From the NCBI GenBank assembly GCA_027257055.1, contig JAPVLO010000153.1, positions 992,001 to 1,056,000 of the forward strand: DNA of 64,000 nucleotides. Reading direction: 5' to 3'. Position 1 is the stretch's first letter; every line of letters starts with the position of its first letter. This DNA comes from Cephalopachus bancanus. Taxonomy: Eukaryota > Chordata > Mammalia > Primates > Tarsiidae. The notes below the pieces were generated by a model. It made no database searches. It worked only from the letters and a program-made list of their open reading frames with translations, and was not told the DNA's origin. Shown one piece after another: positions 36,752 through 48,939 of the stretch. A program made the translations under genes and the position numbers.

Positions 36752-38545
36752 TTTTTAACATCGTTTTTATTTTTAAATTGTGGGGTACAGTTAAGGGTTG
36801 GTATATAAATATGCATTGTGCAGGTACCCTCGTTGATGAGGTGTGCCCCCCCAGACAGATATCGACTACTGTGAATCCCACCTCCCTTCCCCTCCCTGCC
36901 CCCCCCATAGCTTCCTGCCACTGTCAATCCTTTCCTTATAGTATTACAATAGTTGTTCAAGGTCCACTTATGAGTGAGAACATGTGATACTCAGATCTTT
37001 GTTTCTGTGAGAGATCACTCAGTATTATAAACTTCAATTCCATCCAGGTTGCTGTGAAATTCATGATTTTGTTCTTTTTTACAGCTGTGTAATATTCCAT
37101 TATGTATATGTACCACATTTTTTTAATCCAGTCCTCTTTTGATTGACAGCATGATTTGTTCCATGATCTTGCTATTTTGAACAATGCTGTGATAAACATA
37201 TGTGTGCAATAGCTCAGCCTGTAATCCCCCGCCTTTGGGAGGTTGTGATGAGTGGATTGCCTGAGCCCGCGGGTTTGAGACCCGCCTGGGCAACTTGGTA
37301 AGACCTCATCTCTACAATAAATCAAAAAAAAAAAAATTAGTGGGGCGTGGTAGCATGCGCCTGTAGTTCCAGCTACTTGGAAGGCTGAGGCGGAAGGATC
37401 GCCGCAGCCCAGCAGGTCGAGGCTGCAGTGGCCGGGAGCGGCCACTGCACTCCAGTCTGGGTGACAGAGTGAGACTCTAACTCAAAAAAAAAAAAAAAAA
37501 TACGTGTGCAGGTATCTTTTTTATAGAGTGATATGAGTTCTTCAGGGTATATTTCCAGTAGGGGCATTGCGGGGTCATATGGAATGTCGATTTTTGGAGC
37601 TTTTAGGAATCACCACACTGATTTCCACAGAGGTTGCACTAGTTTACACTCCCACCAACAGTGTAGGAGTGTTCCCTTTTCACCACATCCTCTCCAGCAT
37701 CTGGGTTTTTTTTGAGTTATCGATAATGGCCATTCTAACTGGAGTTAGGTGGTATCTCAGCGTAGTTTTAATTTGCATCTCCTTGATGATTAGTGAGGTT
37801 GAACATTTCTTCATGTGTCTGTTGGCTGCTCATATGTCTTCTTTTGAGAAGTGTCTGTTCATATCTTTTGCCCACTTTGTAATGAGGTTGTTTGTTTCTT
37901 TCTTTTCAGCACATTTGAGTTCCCTGTAGATCCAAGATGTTAGGCCTTTGTCAGACATGGAGTTGGCAAATACATTTTCCCAGTCTGTGGGCTGTCTCCC
38001 TGCTCTCTTGATGGTGTCATTGACTTTACAGGAGCTTGTGAGTTTAAGGAGGTCCCGCTTGTCTATCTTATCTCTTATGGCCCATGCGTTTTGGGTTTTG
38101 TTCAGGAATCGGATGCCAGTTCCAATTTCCATAAGGGTGTGTCCTGCATTTTCTAAGGTTCTTATGGTTTGAGGTTTTATATTTAGGTCTCTGATCCATT
38201 TAGAGTTAATTTTTGTGTATGGAGATAGATGGGAGTCTTGTTTGAATCTTCTGCATGTGGTCAGCCAGTTTTCCCAGCACCACTTACTGAATAGGTTCTC
38301 CTCTCCCCAGTGGTAGGTGGTGAAGGTTTTGTCGAAGATGAGTTGGTTAAGAAATTGAGGTTTTGCTTCTGGAATCTCAATTCTATTCCATTGGTCTATA
38401 TGCCTGTTTCTGTACCAATACCAAGCTATTTTGATTATTGTAGCTTTATAATAAAGTTTGAAGTCTGGTAATGTGATACCTCCTGCTTTTTTTTTTTTTT
38501 TTTTTTTTTTTTTGAGGATTGTTCTGGCTATTCTTGGTCATTTGT
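36752..38545 (-). mobile_element. 5'-truncated LINE-1, antisense, with nested Alu
   Basis: The plus strand starts with the complement of the 3' UTR (TTGTGGGGTACAGTTAAGGG), then the C-terminal part of ORF2 from about 36957 on. It stops inside the RT-distal region near 38545. An Alu at 37209-37500 interrupts it. A 27-base T run at 38487-38513 replaces a shorter T-rich stretch of related copies. Frames match the L1 at 29337 but are broken. Confidence 0.92.
37209..37500 (+). mobile_element. Alu, sense, slightly 5' truncated, in L1
   Basis: It begins AATAGCTCAGCCTGTAATCC, so about ten bases of the usual start are missing, and ends GAGACTCTAACTC plus A-run. The duplication is TATGTGTGCA (37199-37208) and TACGTGTGCA (37501-37510). 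It keeps CAACTTGG in the left arm. Confidence 0.94.
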
Positions 38546-39256
38546 GAGTTTTAATGATGCTAAGCTCCAAGGCATTATCATGAGAGGCTTATATGATACA
38601 AGGATCAGTGGGTTAGCAGAGGCTGAGAAACTGTCAGACATTGGAAGTGTTGTTAACATGAATATTGACCCTCCCAAGATAGTGATGAGGCAGAGAGAAA
38701 CATTCTGAGAAATATATTTATTCATCTAGAGTTTGGGTTTTGTTCTTAAAATGCAGCAGCATAGAATTCATGATGAAGTGGATGAGAAAAAGCAATCTAA
38801 ATGTTAACTTCAAAAGAGAAGTAGTTGTATTCATTGACAGGAAGAGAATGTATATTCCTTGATAGTGAGAGCAAGAACTCTTTTCTATAAAAGGTTTAAT
38901 AAGTTGCCTGGCCTAACTTTAAAATTAATGGCTCCAAAGCCATTAACGCATTTTTTGTTTGTTTGTTTTATTTTTCCTTTTCTCCTTCTCTTTCTATGGT
39001 CCAATGAAAATTTTATTAGAGTGATTATTTCTCAACTTAGAATAATCATTAAAGAATAGAAAACTATCCATAATTCCTGTTCAAAATAATAATAACTAAA
39101 AATTATAATTATAAGAGCTTTAGGGAATTGGTGCTATTTCTTGATAATTAGTCAGACATTGAAGCAGTTCCCTGGTTAACTTTCACTTTTCAGATCTTTC
39201 AGATCTCAGTTCAAACATCATATTCTCAGAGAAGTCTTTTCTTAACTTCCCACCAC
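38546..39256. other. Unassigned background
   Basis: No gene or repeat family is supported here. There is a (GTTT)n run near 38957-38970. Confidence 0.5.
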
Positions 39257-39265
39257 CAAGACTTT

Positions 39266-39422
39266 ATTTTTTGGGGGTGGGAGGTCTTGCTCTGTCACCT
39301 AGGCTGGGTTGCAGTGGTGTGATTATAGCTCACTATAGCCTCAAATTCCTGGGCTCAAGCAATCCTTCTGCCTCAGCCTCCCAAGTAGCTTGGAATACAG
39401 GTACTTACTGTTACATCCAGCT

Positions 39423-39466
<44 letters not shown>

Positions 39467-39567
39467 GACAGGGGTCTCACTTGGTTGCTCAGGTTGGTAT
39501 CAAACTCCTGACCTCAAGTGATTCTTCCAAAGTGCTGGGATTACAGGTGTGAGTCACTACACCCAGT
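39266..39567 (-). mobile_element. Older Alu (J-like), antisense, with (TG)n inside
   Basis: GGTCTTGCTCTGTCACCTAG, then ATTATAGCTCACTATAGCCT, and an end of GTGAGTCACTACACCCAG. CAAGACTTT at 39257-39265 and 39568-39576 is a short duplication. The middle A-rich region carries a TG microsatellite. This Alu resembles AluJ more than the local subfamily. Confidence 0.9.
39425..39463. repeat. (TG)n microsatellite in the Alu centre
   Basis: About 19 TG units replace the A-rich linker between the two Alu arms (on the Alu strand, CA units). Confidence 0.95.
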
Positions 39568-39974
39568 CAAGACTTTTTTATAACAATCATCATTGTTGTT
39601 CTTTCACATTGTTTGAACTTTGATGAATGTTTCCATCTATATGCGCACACACACAGTAGAGTGTAAGTTCCATAAAGGAGTGACCATGAATTATTTATTC
39701 TATGTCATCTCAATGTCTTCAGATTGTCCATCATCCTGAAATATTTTTTGAAATTAATTAATTTCAAATTAATGAATGCTTGTGTTTGAATTTCCTTAGG
39801 ACTCTAACCCAGTCAGCATCCATGGTTTTTAACATTCAATTTTAGTGCATGAGATATATAGGATCTAAAAAATGCAATCATAGAATGAGTCAGATCAAAG
39901 GAAGCTCATTGAAATCAGAAAGGTATCTGTGTGAAATGTAAAATTACTTGGAACTAGCTTAAAATATGAATGTA

Positions 39975-42900
39975 TATTTTTATTTATTAATTTTATTAAT
40001 TTTAGAATTGTGGGGTACATGTGAGGATTTGCTACATAAGTAGGCTGCATGCAAGTGAGGTTTGGACTTTTAGCTGGCCCTCTCTTCCCTTGGTAGTGGA
40101 AGAGGTACCCTTTGTGTTGCCATGTGCACCCCTCCATTCCTCTCTTAGTAGTGCTTAGCATCTGCCATTCCCACTCTTATGCATTATGACTAGTGTTCAG
40201 GGCACATTTATGAGTGAGAATATGTGGTATTCTGTGTTTCTGTGATAGTACACTTAGTATGATGGTCTCTTAATTGCATCCAAGTTTCTGTGAAGTCTAT
40301 GCTTTTGTTCTTATTTATGGCTGTGTAATATTCCATCATATATAGGTACTACCTTTTCTTTATCCAGTCTACTTTCTATGGGCGTCTGGGTTGGTTCCAT
40401 GTTGTTGCTATTGTGAATAGTGTAGCAATAAATATGGGTATGCAGGTATCTTTTTGGTAGAGTGATTTAGGTCTCTTCAGGTATATTCCCAGGAGAGGGA
40501 ATGCTGAATTGTATGGAAGCTCGATTTTTAGTTCTTTTGGAAATTGCCACACTGCTTTCCACAGAAGTTGATCTATTAATAGCTTACATTCCCACTAATG
40601 TATAGAAGCATGAGCTTTTCTTTGTAAACGTGCCAGCACCTGTTGTTTTTTTTACTTATTAATAATAGCCATCCTCATTGTAGTTTTGATTTGCATTTCT
40701 CTGATGATTAGTTTGGCTAAGCATTTTTTTTTTTTTTTTTTTTTTTGAGTTGGAGTCTCACTCGGTCGCCCAGACTGGAGTGCAGTGGCCGCTCCCGGCC
40801 ACTGCAGCCTCGCCTGCTGTGCTCCGGCGATCCTTCCGCCTCAGCCTTCCGAGTAGCCAGAATTACAGGCATGCGCTACCATCCCCGGCTGATTTTTTTA
40901 TTTATTGTAGAGATGAGGTCTCGCTGCCCAGGCGGGTCTCGAACCCACGGGCTCAGGCAATCCACTCACCTCAGCCTCCCAAAGGCACAGGATTACAGGC
41001 TGAGCCACCGAACCCGGCTTGGCTAAGCATTTTTATATGTTTTGTAGGTTGCTTGTATGTCTTCCTTTGAGAAGTTTCTCTTCATTTCCTTTGCCCACTT
41101 TTTAAGGGGGTTTTTCTGTTTTGTTTTGACTCTCAGTTCATTTGAGTTCCTTGTAGATCCTGGATGCTAGTCCGTTGCTAGATGCATAGCTTGCAAATAT
41201 TTTTTTACCATTCATGGGGCTGTCTCTTTACTCCCTTGATGTGCAATAGTTCCTGTGCAAAAGTTTTTCAATTTGACAAAGTCCTGCCTGTTTATCTGGG
41301 CTTTTGTTGCATTTGCTTTTGAGGACTTGCCTACTCTGATATCGACATCCAAAATGGTGTTCCCTCCTTTTTTTCCCTAAGATTTTTATAGTTTGAGGTT
41401 TTACAATTAAGTACTTGATCCATTTGGTTGACTCTTATATATGGTGATAGGTAGAGGTCCAGTTTCATTCTTCTGCCTGTGGTTAGCTGGTCTTTCCAGC
41501 ACCATTTGCTAAATATGGTTTTTCTTTTCCTAATGTTTGTTATTGATGACCTAGTCAAAGGTGAGTTGGCTGGCAGACTTTGTTTTTATTTCTGACATCT
41601 CTGTCCTGCCAGTCCCATTGTTCTATATGCCTATTTCTGTACCAGTACCATGCTATCTTGGTTACTGTAGTCTTGTAATATAATTTAAACTCTGGATATG
41701 TGATACCTCCAGCTTTTCTCCTTTTGCTGTGGATTTATTTAGCTATTTGTGCTCTTTTTTTCCCCATCCATATGAATTACTGTATTATCTTTCACGGTTC
41801 TATGAAAAATGATGTTGGCAATTTGATGGTATTGCATTGAATCTGTAGATTGCCTTGGGTAGGATGGACATCTTGGCAATATTAATTCTTCCAATCAATG
41901 AGCATGGAATGATTTTCCATTTGTTTGTATCATGCTTGATTTCTTGGAGCAGCATTTTGTAGTTCTCACTGTAAAGATCGTTTACTTCTCTGGTTATTTG
42001 GATGCCAAGGTATTTCATTTTTTGTGTGTGTCTATTGTAAATGGGATTGTGTTTTTTATTTGGCTCTCAGCCTGCTTATTTTTGGTGTATAGAAATGTAA
42101 CTGCCTTTTGTGTGTTGATTTTATAACCCAAGACTTTACCGAAGTCATTTATTAATGTGAGGAGTTTTTTGACTGACTGTAGGATTTTCTAGGTATAGAA
42201 TCATGTTATCCGCAAAGGGGCATAACTTAACTTCCTCTTTTCCTATTTGAATGCCCCTGATTTCCTTCTCTCGTCTGATTTCTCTGGCTAGAACTTTCAG
42301 TACCATGTTGAATGGGGGGCATTCTTGTCTTATTTCCATTTTTAGGAGAAATGCATCCAGCTTCTGCCCATTAAACAAAATGTTGACTGCAGGTTTGGCA
42401 TAGATGGCTCTTGTTTTCAGGACTGTTCCTTCAATGCCTAGGTGTTTGAGGGTTTTTATCAAGAAGGGATGCTAGATTTTATCAAAATTTTTTTTCTTTG
42501 TCTAATGAGATAATCGTGTGGTTCTTGGTTTTACATCTGTTAATGTGTTGAATTACACTTATGGTCTTACAAATGTGAACCAGCCTGCATCCTGGTAATA
42601 AAACCCACCTGGTTGTGGTGAATGATTCTTAAAATGTGTTGTTGTATCCAATTTGCTAGAATTTTGTTGAGAATTTTTGTGTCTATATTCATCAGAGTAA
42701 TTGGCCTGTAATTCTCTTTCCTTGTTGGGTCTTTGCCAATTTTGAGTAACAGAATGATATTAGATTTCTAAAATGAGCTAGGGAGAATTCCTTCTATTTT
42801 CAGTAAGATTGGTATCAGCTCTTCCTTGTATGTTTTCTAGAGTTCCGTTGAGAAACTATCTGGTTCAGGGCAATTTTTGGCAGGGAGGTTTCTTATAACT

Positions 42901-43047
42901 GAGTAGATTTCCTGAATTGTTATTTGACTTTTTAGGGCTTCAATTTCTTCTTGTTTCAACCATGGGAATTTGTGTGATGCCAGCTAAACCTCCATTTTTC
43001 TCTAGGTTTTCTAGTTTATTTGCATACAAATGTTGATAGTAACCTCT
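39975..43047 (-). mobile_element. 5'-truncated LINE-1, antisense, 3.1 kb
   Basis: The plus strand opens with the complement of the 3' UTR (AGAATTGTGGGGTACATGTG) and proceeds through ORF2 C-terminus (to about 41720) and RT (41720-43000). It ends near GCATACAAATGTTGATAGT. An Alu lies at 40729-41018. Fragments of RT in the frames at 41800-42018 and 42145-42462 are readable but broken. Related to, and somewhat more diverged than, the L1 at 29337. Confidence 0.9.
40729..41018 (-). mobile_element. Young-type Alu, antisense, 16-bp target-site duplication
   Basis: T-run, GAGTTGGAGTCTCACTCGGT, and an end of CCACCGAACCCGGC. TTGGCTAAGCATTTTT is perfect at 40713-40728 and 41019-41034. The left arm has the deletion (CTCGCTGCCCAGGCGGG). 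It is nested in L1, so younger than it. Confidence 0.97.
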
Positions 43048-43273
43048 GAGGGGGAAATATTTTGGAATAATGCTTCTTGGATTACTAAATCATCACTGGG
43101 TAAGCATCTCTGACTTAAGCACTCAGCAAAGACAGTAAGACATAACAATAAGCATATAGAATACCTGACTACTGTTGATGTTTTAATTAGATGCACACTC
43201 TGATCTTCCAACTGTTTAATTGGATCTGCAATAATATCCCAAGGAAAATTCATTTTGATGTATGCAAAATTTT

Positions 43274-43330
43274 AAAGAAAATTACCTGAGACTCCAACTC
43301 AAAAAAAAAGAAAAGAAAAGAAAATTACCT
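43274..43330 (+). mobile_element. Minimal Alu insertion with 14-bp target-site duplication
   Basis: AAAGAAAATTACCT is repeated perfectly at 43274-43287 and 43317-43330. Between them lie only GAGACTCCAACTC (43288-43300), the 3' end of the local Alu, and an A-rich tail (43301-43316). This is an Alu that lost all but 13 of its bases on insertion. Sense orientation is shown by the A tail. Confidence 0.9.
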
Positions 43331-43679
43331 AAATTACAGTAATCACTTAGTGACTTAATGTCCTCTTCCCATTTTTCTCCACAGTAACTTGCTGAAGTCA
43401 TAGAGAAAAATACTGAGTTCTGAGCTAAATTCTAAATTAATTGTTATTTTGACTTCAAAATGCCACTCCAAATTTAATTACATTAATGATAGCTAATGTG
43501 TTTATATACACAACAGTTGTCGATGCTTTGAGCTGTTTATTGACTGCTGATATTTGAATTTATTTTTTTATAAGAATTTTTGTTAAGTATATCAAAACTC
43601 GAATTAATTTACAAGTTACTCTGCTAACACAAACTAAAAATTCCTTAGGGTAAATGGGATGTATCAGGGTTTTTGTTTT
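43331..43679. other. Unassigned background
   Basis: AT-rich sequence with no recognised gene or repeat. Confidence 0.5.
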
Positions 43680-43905
43680 TGTTTTTTCTTAGATCATTTA
43701 ACTTATTCCACTGTGATCAGAGAACACACTTTAAAATATTTCAATCTTTGAAATTTGTTCAACTTATTTTATAATCCAAATTTTGCTAAATATTTATGTG
43801 CCTTAGAAATAAAATAAATTCAATCATTAGTGGTTTGATGTTCTACATAGTTCAGTTAAGTCAAATTGCTATTCAGTTGTTCAGATCTTCTATATATTTT
43901 TCTGT
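43680..43905 (-). mobile_element. Old LINE-1 endonuclease fragment, antisense
   Basis: TTATTCCACTGTGATCAGAG, then TTGAAATTTGTTCAACTTAT, resemble the complement of L1 endonuclease-RT linker sequence, as at 1630-1800. It stops where the ERV LTR starts. Confidence 0.7.
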
Positions 43906-43908
43906 TTG

Positions 43909-44665
43909 TGTTACAGTTTTTTCTGACTGGTTGGCAAGCTGGGCCTGCAAGGAATGTTGTAGTTCCTGAAGCTGCACTGCCAGCCCAGAATCCAGGTGGT
44001 GACCAAGGATGAGATGGCATCAAAACAGAAGAAAGCAGTGGCGGCCAAGAACTCAGGGATGCCAACAACTGTGGAGTCCTAAAGGAGTATTACAGCTCTC
44101 TTAGTTTGGAAGTTGGTGAGCAGAGCCTCGAGAAGTGTTCACAGCTCCCACACCTCAGTGGGTCGACAAGCCACGACCCCAAGGAGTGTTGAAGCTCTCT
44201 CAGCTTGACAGGTCCAGCTCTTCCAGTCTGGTGTGTGCAGCTCTTCTAGTTCAGCAGCTCTTCTACTCCAGAGTTCTAGATTCTTGTCTCATGCCCAGGA
44301 AGAATGAGGGATGGGGACCCCAGAGAGAAGTAAGAATTTATTAGAAGACAGGAAATCTTCTGCCTTGAGAGAGGACTCAAAAGAGGGTTGCCAACAATGC
44401 CTCTGCAGTCAGGGGTTGATATAGTTCTTGAGAACATGCTGATCGGTTGGCGGTAGCACCAGTCAGAGAGAGGCACCATGATGTGGGATTGAAGATGCAC
44501 CAAATGGGAAAAGGCTGAAAATGACCAATCAAGAAGCACACAAAAGGGGAAGTCCGTGAACCTGGCAACAGGTATTCTCACTTCAGTCTGTGCAGCTTGC
44601 AACAGAAGTTTTTACTGGGACCTGCCTTAATCTGTCTGCCTATCCGGTTGCTTTCTTTCTCCTCT
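43909..44665 (-). mobile_element. Class I ERV LTR, antisense, probably solo
   Basis: On the minus strand the LTR has a TATA-like CTATATC (44419-44425), AATAAA (44337-44342) about 80 bases on, and a long R-U5 with repeated GAGAGCTGTAATACTC-like units, ending CTGTAACA at 43909-43916. Such R-U5 motifs occur in HERV-9 and HERV-H related class I LTRs. No primer-binding site or internal sequence adjoins the 3' end, which abuts the old L1, so a solo LTR is likely. The 5' border near 44665 is not fixed. Confidence 0.65.
44337..44342 (-). promoter_or_regulatory. LTR polyadenylation signal AATAAA
   Basis: TTTATT on the plus strand reads AATAAA on the LTR strand, downstream of the TATA-like box, as expected in an R region. 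Confidence 0.6.
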
Positions 44666-47189
44666 CTTATTTGTTTGTTGGATAAATATATTTTAAAATC
44701 AGAACAAAATGGTTTTGATCAGGCTAAAAGTTGCCACTTTGTCCTAACGACAGATAAAAATTGAATAAACATTAAAGACTCTCTTAGATCCATTAGAAAA
44801 ATGAGATCACAAAGCAAATTGTTGCACCCCAAATGGGAGAGGCTGACAGGTGTTTAAAATGAATCACAACTTACTAGAGCAGAAATCCATGAGTAGTAAG
44901 TAGCCTTGGTGGGAACCAGTGCCAAGATAGAAAAAATCTAAACTGTAATTGAATTGCTAGAGTCTCAATGTGGACAAATCTGAGAGATTAAAATGTCTGG
45001 GGGACCCAATCATAGGGCCATAACAATTTTGTAAGTTGTTCTACATAGAGTTCTCACAGTATCAGAAAGGGAAAAAACTCATATATTCAGCAGGGGAAAA
45101 CAAAAAGGAACCATTCTGAAATACATCAAAGCATTCCCTTTATCTTAATAAGATCTGTCCTCCAGGAGAAACTATTTAATCAAAGTCTAACCAGTTGAGG
45201 TTTTGTTACAGCCTAACTTACATAGAGAAAAGACAGCAGTCATAGAGGGGTTGGTGCAAATAATATAAGAGATAATACTTAGCTATGTAATATTATAAGC
45301 TAACATGCAAGTTCCCTAATTTCCCTTCTGCTTTTCATAGTGTTTTCCCATATTGTGGCCTGTGAAAGAAACTGACCTTGTATCAGAGCAAGAAGAAGTA
45401 GAAGGAAGTTGCATGTTGGCTTATGAAAATACTCTCACAAGGAGCATATTTACACCTCTCTATAGTTTATTTCTAAAGTATTTTAGTGCTTTAACTAAAC
45501 TCAGAAATATGAGAATCCTTCAACTGAAAATAAATATAAGGGGAAGGTATTTGAATCTTTAAATACTTCTGTTGTTGTTTCTCTTCTCATGTTAAAAAAA
45601 TAGATAAGGTGGGTACAATGAAATGAATATACATAGACATGAATGAACAGATATTTGATCAAATTCTCTGAAAAAATTATTCAACTCCCCAAGTTATGGG
45701 AGGTCAGCTCAACACTGATAGTCCAAGGAATTTGTGATGTGCCAGAAATTGAGAAGTCTGATTGAGAACATTGTATTAAGATAGAATTTATATTTACAAT
45801 TTTCATTTTATTAAAAAAAGCTTTCTAACCTAACATGATTTATGAATCTCTAAGAAAAATAAGCCCAATTGACCTCTCATTTAGATTGCAATAATAAAGG
45901 TCTGGTTTTTCTGTAACAACACTGCTCATTCTTAGATTATAGTGTACTCATAAACAAACTCCTGTGTACTATTTGTTTCATTTTTTTCTGGCCAAAGAGA
46001 ATGTAGCATTTACTTGCACAAAACTGAACTCAGGCATTAAAGCTAAATTGATTGAAACCAGAGGACATTTCGTTCTGTATAAACAGCAGGAAGACTGTAA
46101 CATCTCCACATTAGGACAAGAATAATGAAAATAAAACATAAATCACAGCAATTTACATAAATATTAGAATTCTATTATAATACCCATCCTATTTTTTCAC
46201 ATGAGAAAAGCAACAAAAAATAGAAATATTTAAGGATTCAAATACCTTCCCCTTGTGTTTAGGACATGTTTGCATTTTTGTGGCGTTATGTCTTCTGAGG
46301 GCTATAAATGACATCATAATTTGTGGTCTATGAGCTATCTATTTTCAAGTTAACACTTAAGTAAAAGATCAAAGTTCAAAAGTTCACACAAACATCCCAA
46401 ACAAACATGATTTAATGAAAAGGATCACTTCTTTGTATAATGCATGAATACAAGCAGTACATCACACTTTGTTCTTTGTCCTTAAACTTACTGAAATTCG
46501 ATTTTGTTTCAGAATAGCAGTGAACAGTAGGCTAGATTTGTCCTTAAACCAAGTAAATTCCCTGAAAATGACTCAGTCCTTTCTTGCTTTTGTTTCTTTT
46601 CTCCACCTGCTTGACCCATGCTTCCAAATGAAAGCAATTTTACAGTCATCTTTTTTTGCTCTTAGTCAAAAAGACAGTAAACCTTACTTGAGTGGTTGCA
46701 CCAAACAATGGGGCATAGAGGTATGGGAAATAGAGAGTAGATTTTTTAAAAAATCATTTCAAGTTAAATGAGAGCTTTTATTTCACAATTCAGACTGAAC
46801 CTGCTCTAAAATCCTCTCTAAATTACCTCAGGGATTGCGGATTGCTCTCATTCAATCTTATGCAATGCTTTCTAAATTTATTATTTTTAAGTTACAGTTT
46901 CAAAAATTAATACTACCTTATCTGAATGCTGACTTTGAAGTGTATTTTATGAGTCAAATATGTAACTTTTTAGGAGAACAAAGACAAGAGTAGGACATTC
47001 TAAATAGAATATTTAATGTAGTTGAGTATAACATGACATTTTTCTTACTTGTGTTTTAACAGTTGGATTTTTACTGTAAACTAAAGAGCAGCTAACGGCT
47101 TATGTTATCTAACTCTCATACACAAAGTTAGTAAAGTTCGGTTTTCTCTTTTGAACTAATAAAGTTAAGAATAATAATAACAAAACAAT
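44666..47189. other. Unassigned, possible decayed repeat at 44800-45280
   Basis: The first 600 bases, with CAAATGGGAGAGGCTGACAG and ATAAGATCTGTCCTCCAGGA, look like a decayed retroviral or LTR-type repeat, but no family can be named. The rest is AT-rich background with no gene. Confidence 0.4.
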
Positions 47190-47410
47190 TAAATTCTACT
47201 GAAGTCTTACTATATCATGCTCTTAAATGAACTAAGTTAGTTATCTCAGCACATTTATAAGATAAAAATTATTATTAGCCATTTAGCCAAGAAAACCCAA
47301 TGTCAATAGAAGTCAAGTAATTCTCCAAAGTTAGTAATTGAAACAGCCAGAATTATAACCAAGCCTGACTTTTTCAAAAGCACTCTTAGCCACTCTCCTG
47401 CATAGACTGT
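47190..47410 (+). mobile_element. MIR SINE
   Basis: ATTTATAAGATAAAAATTAT-TATTAGCCATTT, GTAATTCTCCAAAGTTAGTA and CACTCTTAGCCACTCTCCTG follow the MIR body in order, at the high divergence typical of MIR. Confidence 0.7.
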
Positions 47411-48935
47411 AACATTAAGTCTATATCCTCCCTTTCCACTACACACCAAACCTGGAACTTTTTTCTTTTAATTCTTCAAACTTTATTTTAAATGAGTATA
47501 ATTTCTTAGTAATTATAAAAATTCCGGAAAATAAACTGAAGACTAATATCTGACAGTGCTGCTTCTCTATTACTAGCTTTGTTTGCCTCTGCCTCTCATT
47601 ACTTTTTCTTTCAGTGTTGTACCTCAATAGAATCATTACAACTGGCAAATCCACAAATATGTACTCATACTCTCTGAAAACATTTATTCAGCAAATATAA
47701 TGTTTTAGCCTATATCAAATAAATTAACAAATAAAAAAAGAGATGAGTTGATATGAGAGTGTGAAGAGAATTATGTGTTTTGCTAAGCCATCTCCTTGAA
47801 GGCAATGGAAAGCATTTAGGAGATTTAGTAAAGGAATGACATACTATGATTTTATTATTTAAAAATCACAAGGATGAAAGTTTGGAGAAGAGTTTGGAAA
47901 ATAGTAAGACTAAATGCAGAAAAATAAGTAAAGAGGATTTTGGTGTCCAACCAAGGCAAGAAATGATAAAGATTGGACCTATATCACAATGAGAGGGATT
48001 GAGATAAGGCAGATAGAAATTCTGTTGGAAAAAAAAAAAAAAAACAACCTGGAGAGAATCAGGCTGAAGCTGTGTATCAACAGCAAAGAGAATAAAAAGT
48101 TCCTTCTTGCAGTTCTGGGTCTCAACAAAAGCAGAAACTTATCATCACTTGAGGTTTTCATGAATGGAGAGAAAGATGAAGTGGTTGCAATCACCCAGAG
48201 CTGATCTCTTCTTCAGTGGAAAAAAATTTAGCACATAAAAAGCTAAAACTAAAATAAATAAGAGCCACTTATCTCTCCTACCTGCACTTCAACCTAACAA
48301 CATAGGCTTTATTTATCTTCATACTCTCCTAACCAAAGGAGAAATGGTATCTGCTGCTCTCTAGTGCAAGAAAAATGAGGGGGGGAGGCTAATTGTTTCT
48401 GCCTTAAAAGCAATTTCATAATACTTCTCTCAAAAAAGATGATGATTCAAAGCCCAAGAGTATAAGCTAGCTTCAGAAAGTGCCTCTTATGTTTTTGTAA
48501 TGTAAAATCAACCCTTCTGAACTACCCTTCTAACTCTTGTCACTTTTAACATTATTTTTTGAGCTCTAGAAAGTTAAAGAAGTTGAGGTGGATTATTTAG
48601 TCTGCATAAAACTTAATTTAAAATATTTTACTTTGTATCTGGATAATATTATCAGATGACTAAGTCAGTTTCTTTCTATTCTCCAAGTAAAATACTTATA
48701 AAAACACAAAAATTTAAAACAATAGGAAAACTGAAAATGGAAATTGATGAACAATTTATTATTAGAATCTATTATAAAGCCCATGGATAAAATTTATGAT
48801 TTAAAATGGGTAGCAATTTCATATTATCCACATTTTTGTTTACTATTTCTGGCCTCCTATTTTTAATATGAAAATAATGTATGTATTAAATGATATCAAC
48901 AATAATAAAGAGAAGCATAATATCTCGAACCAAGA
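47411..48935. other. Unassigned background
   Basis: No gene or clear repeat. An A18-like run lies at about 48030-48045. Confidence 0.5.
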
Positions 48936-48939
48936 GAAT

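Noticed and set aside
36957..37445. 162-codon minus-strand frame as a possible gene
   Set aside because: It joins the end of L1 ORF2 to sequence from the nested Alu. The fusion is a by-product of the insertion.
43850..44100. Processed pseudogene near 43920-44080
   Set aside because: GC-richer text with some open frame, but it fits the U5 of the antisense LTR better and has no poly-A or protein match.
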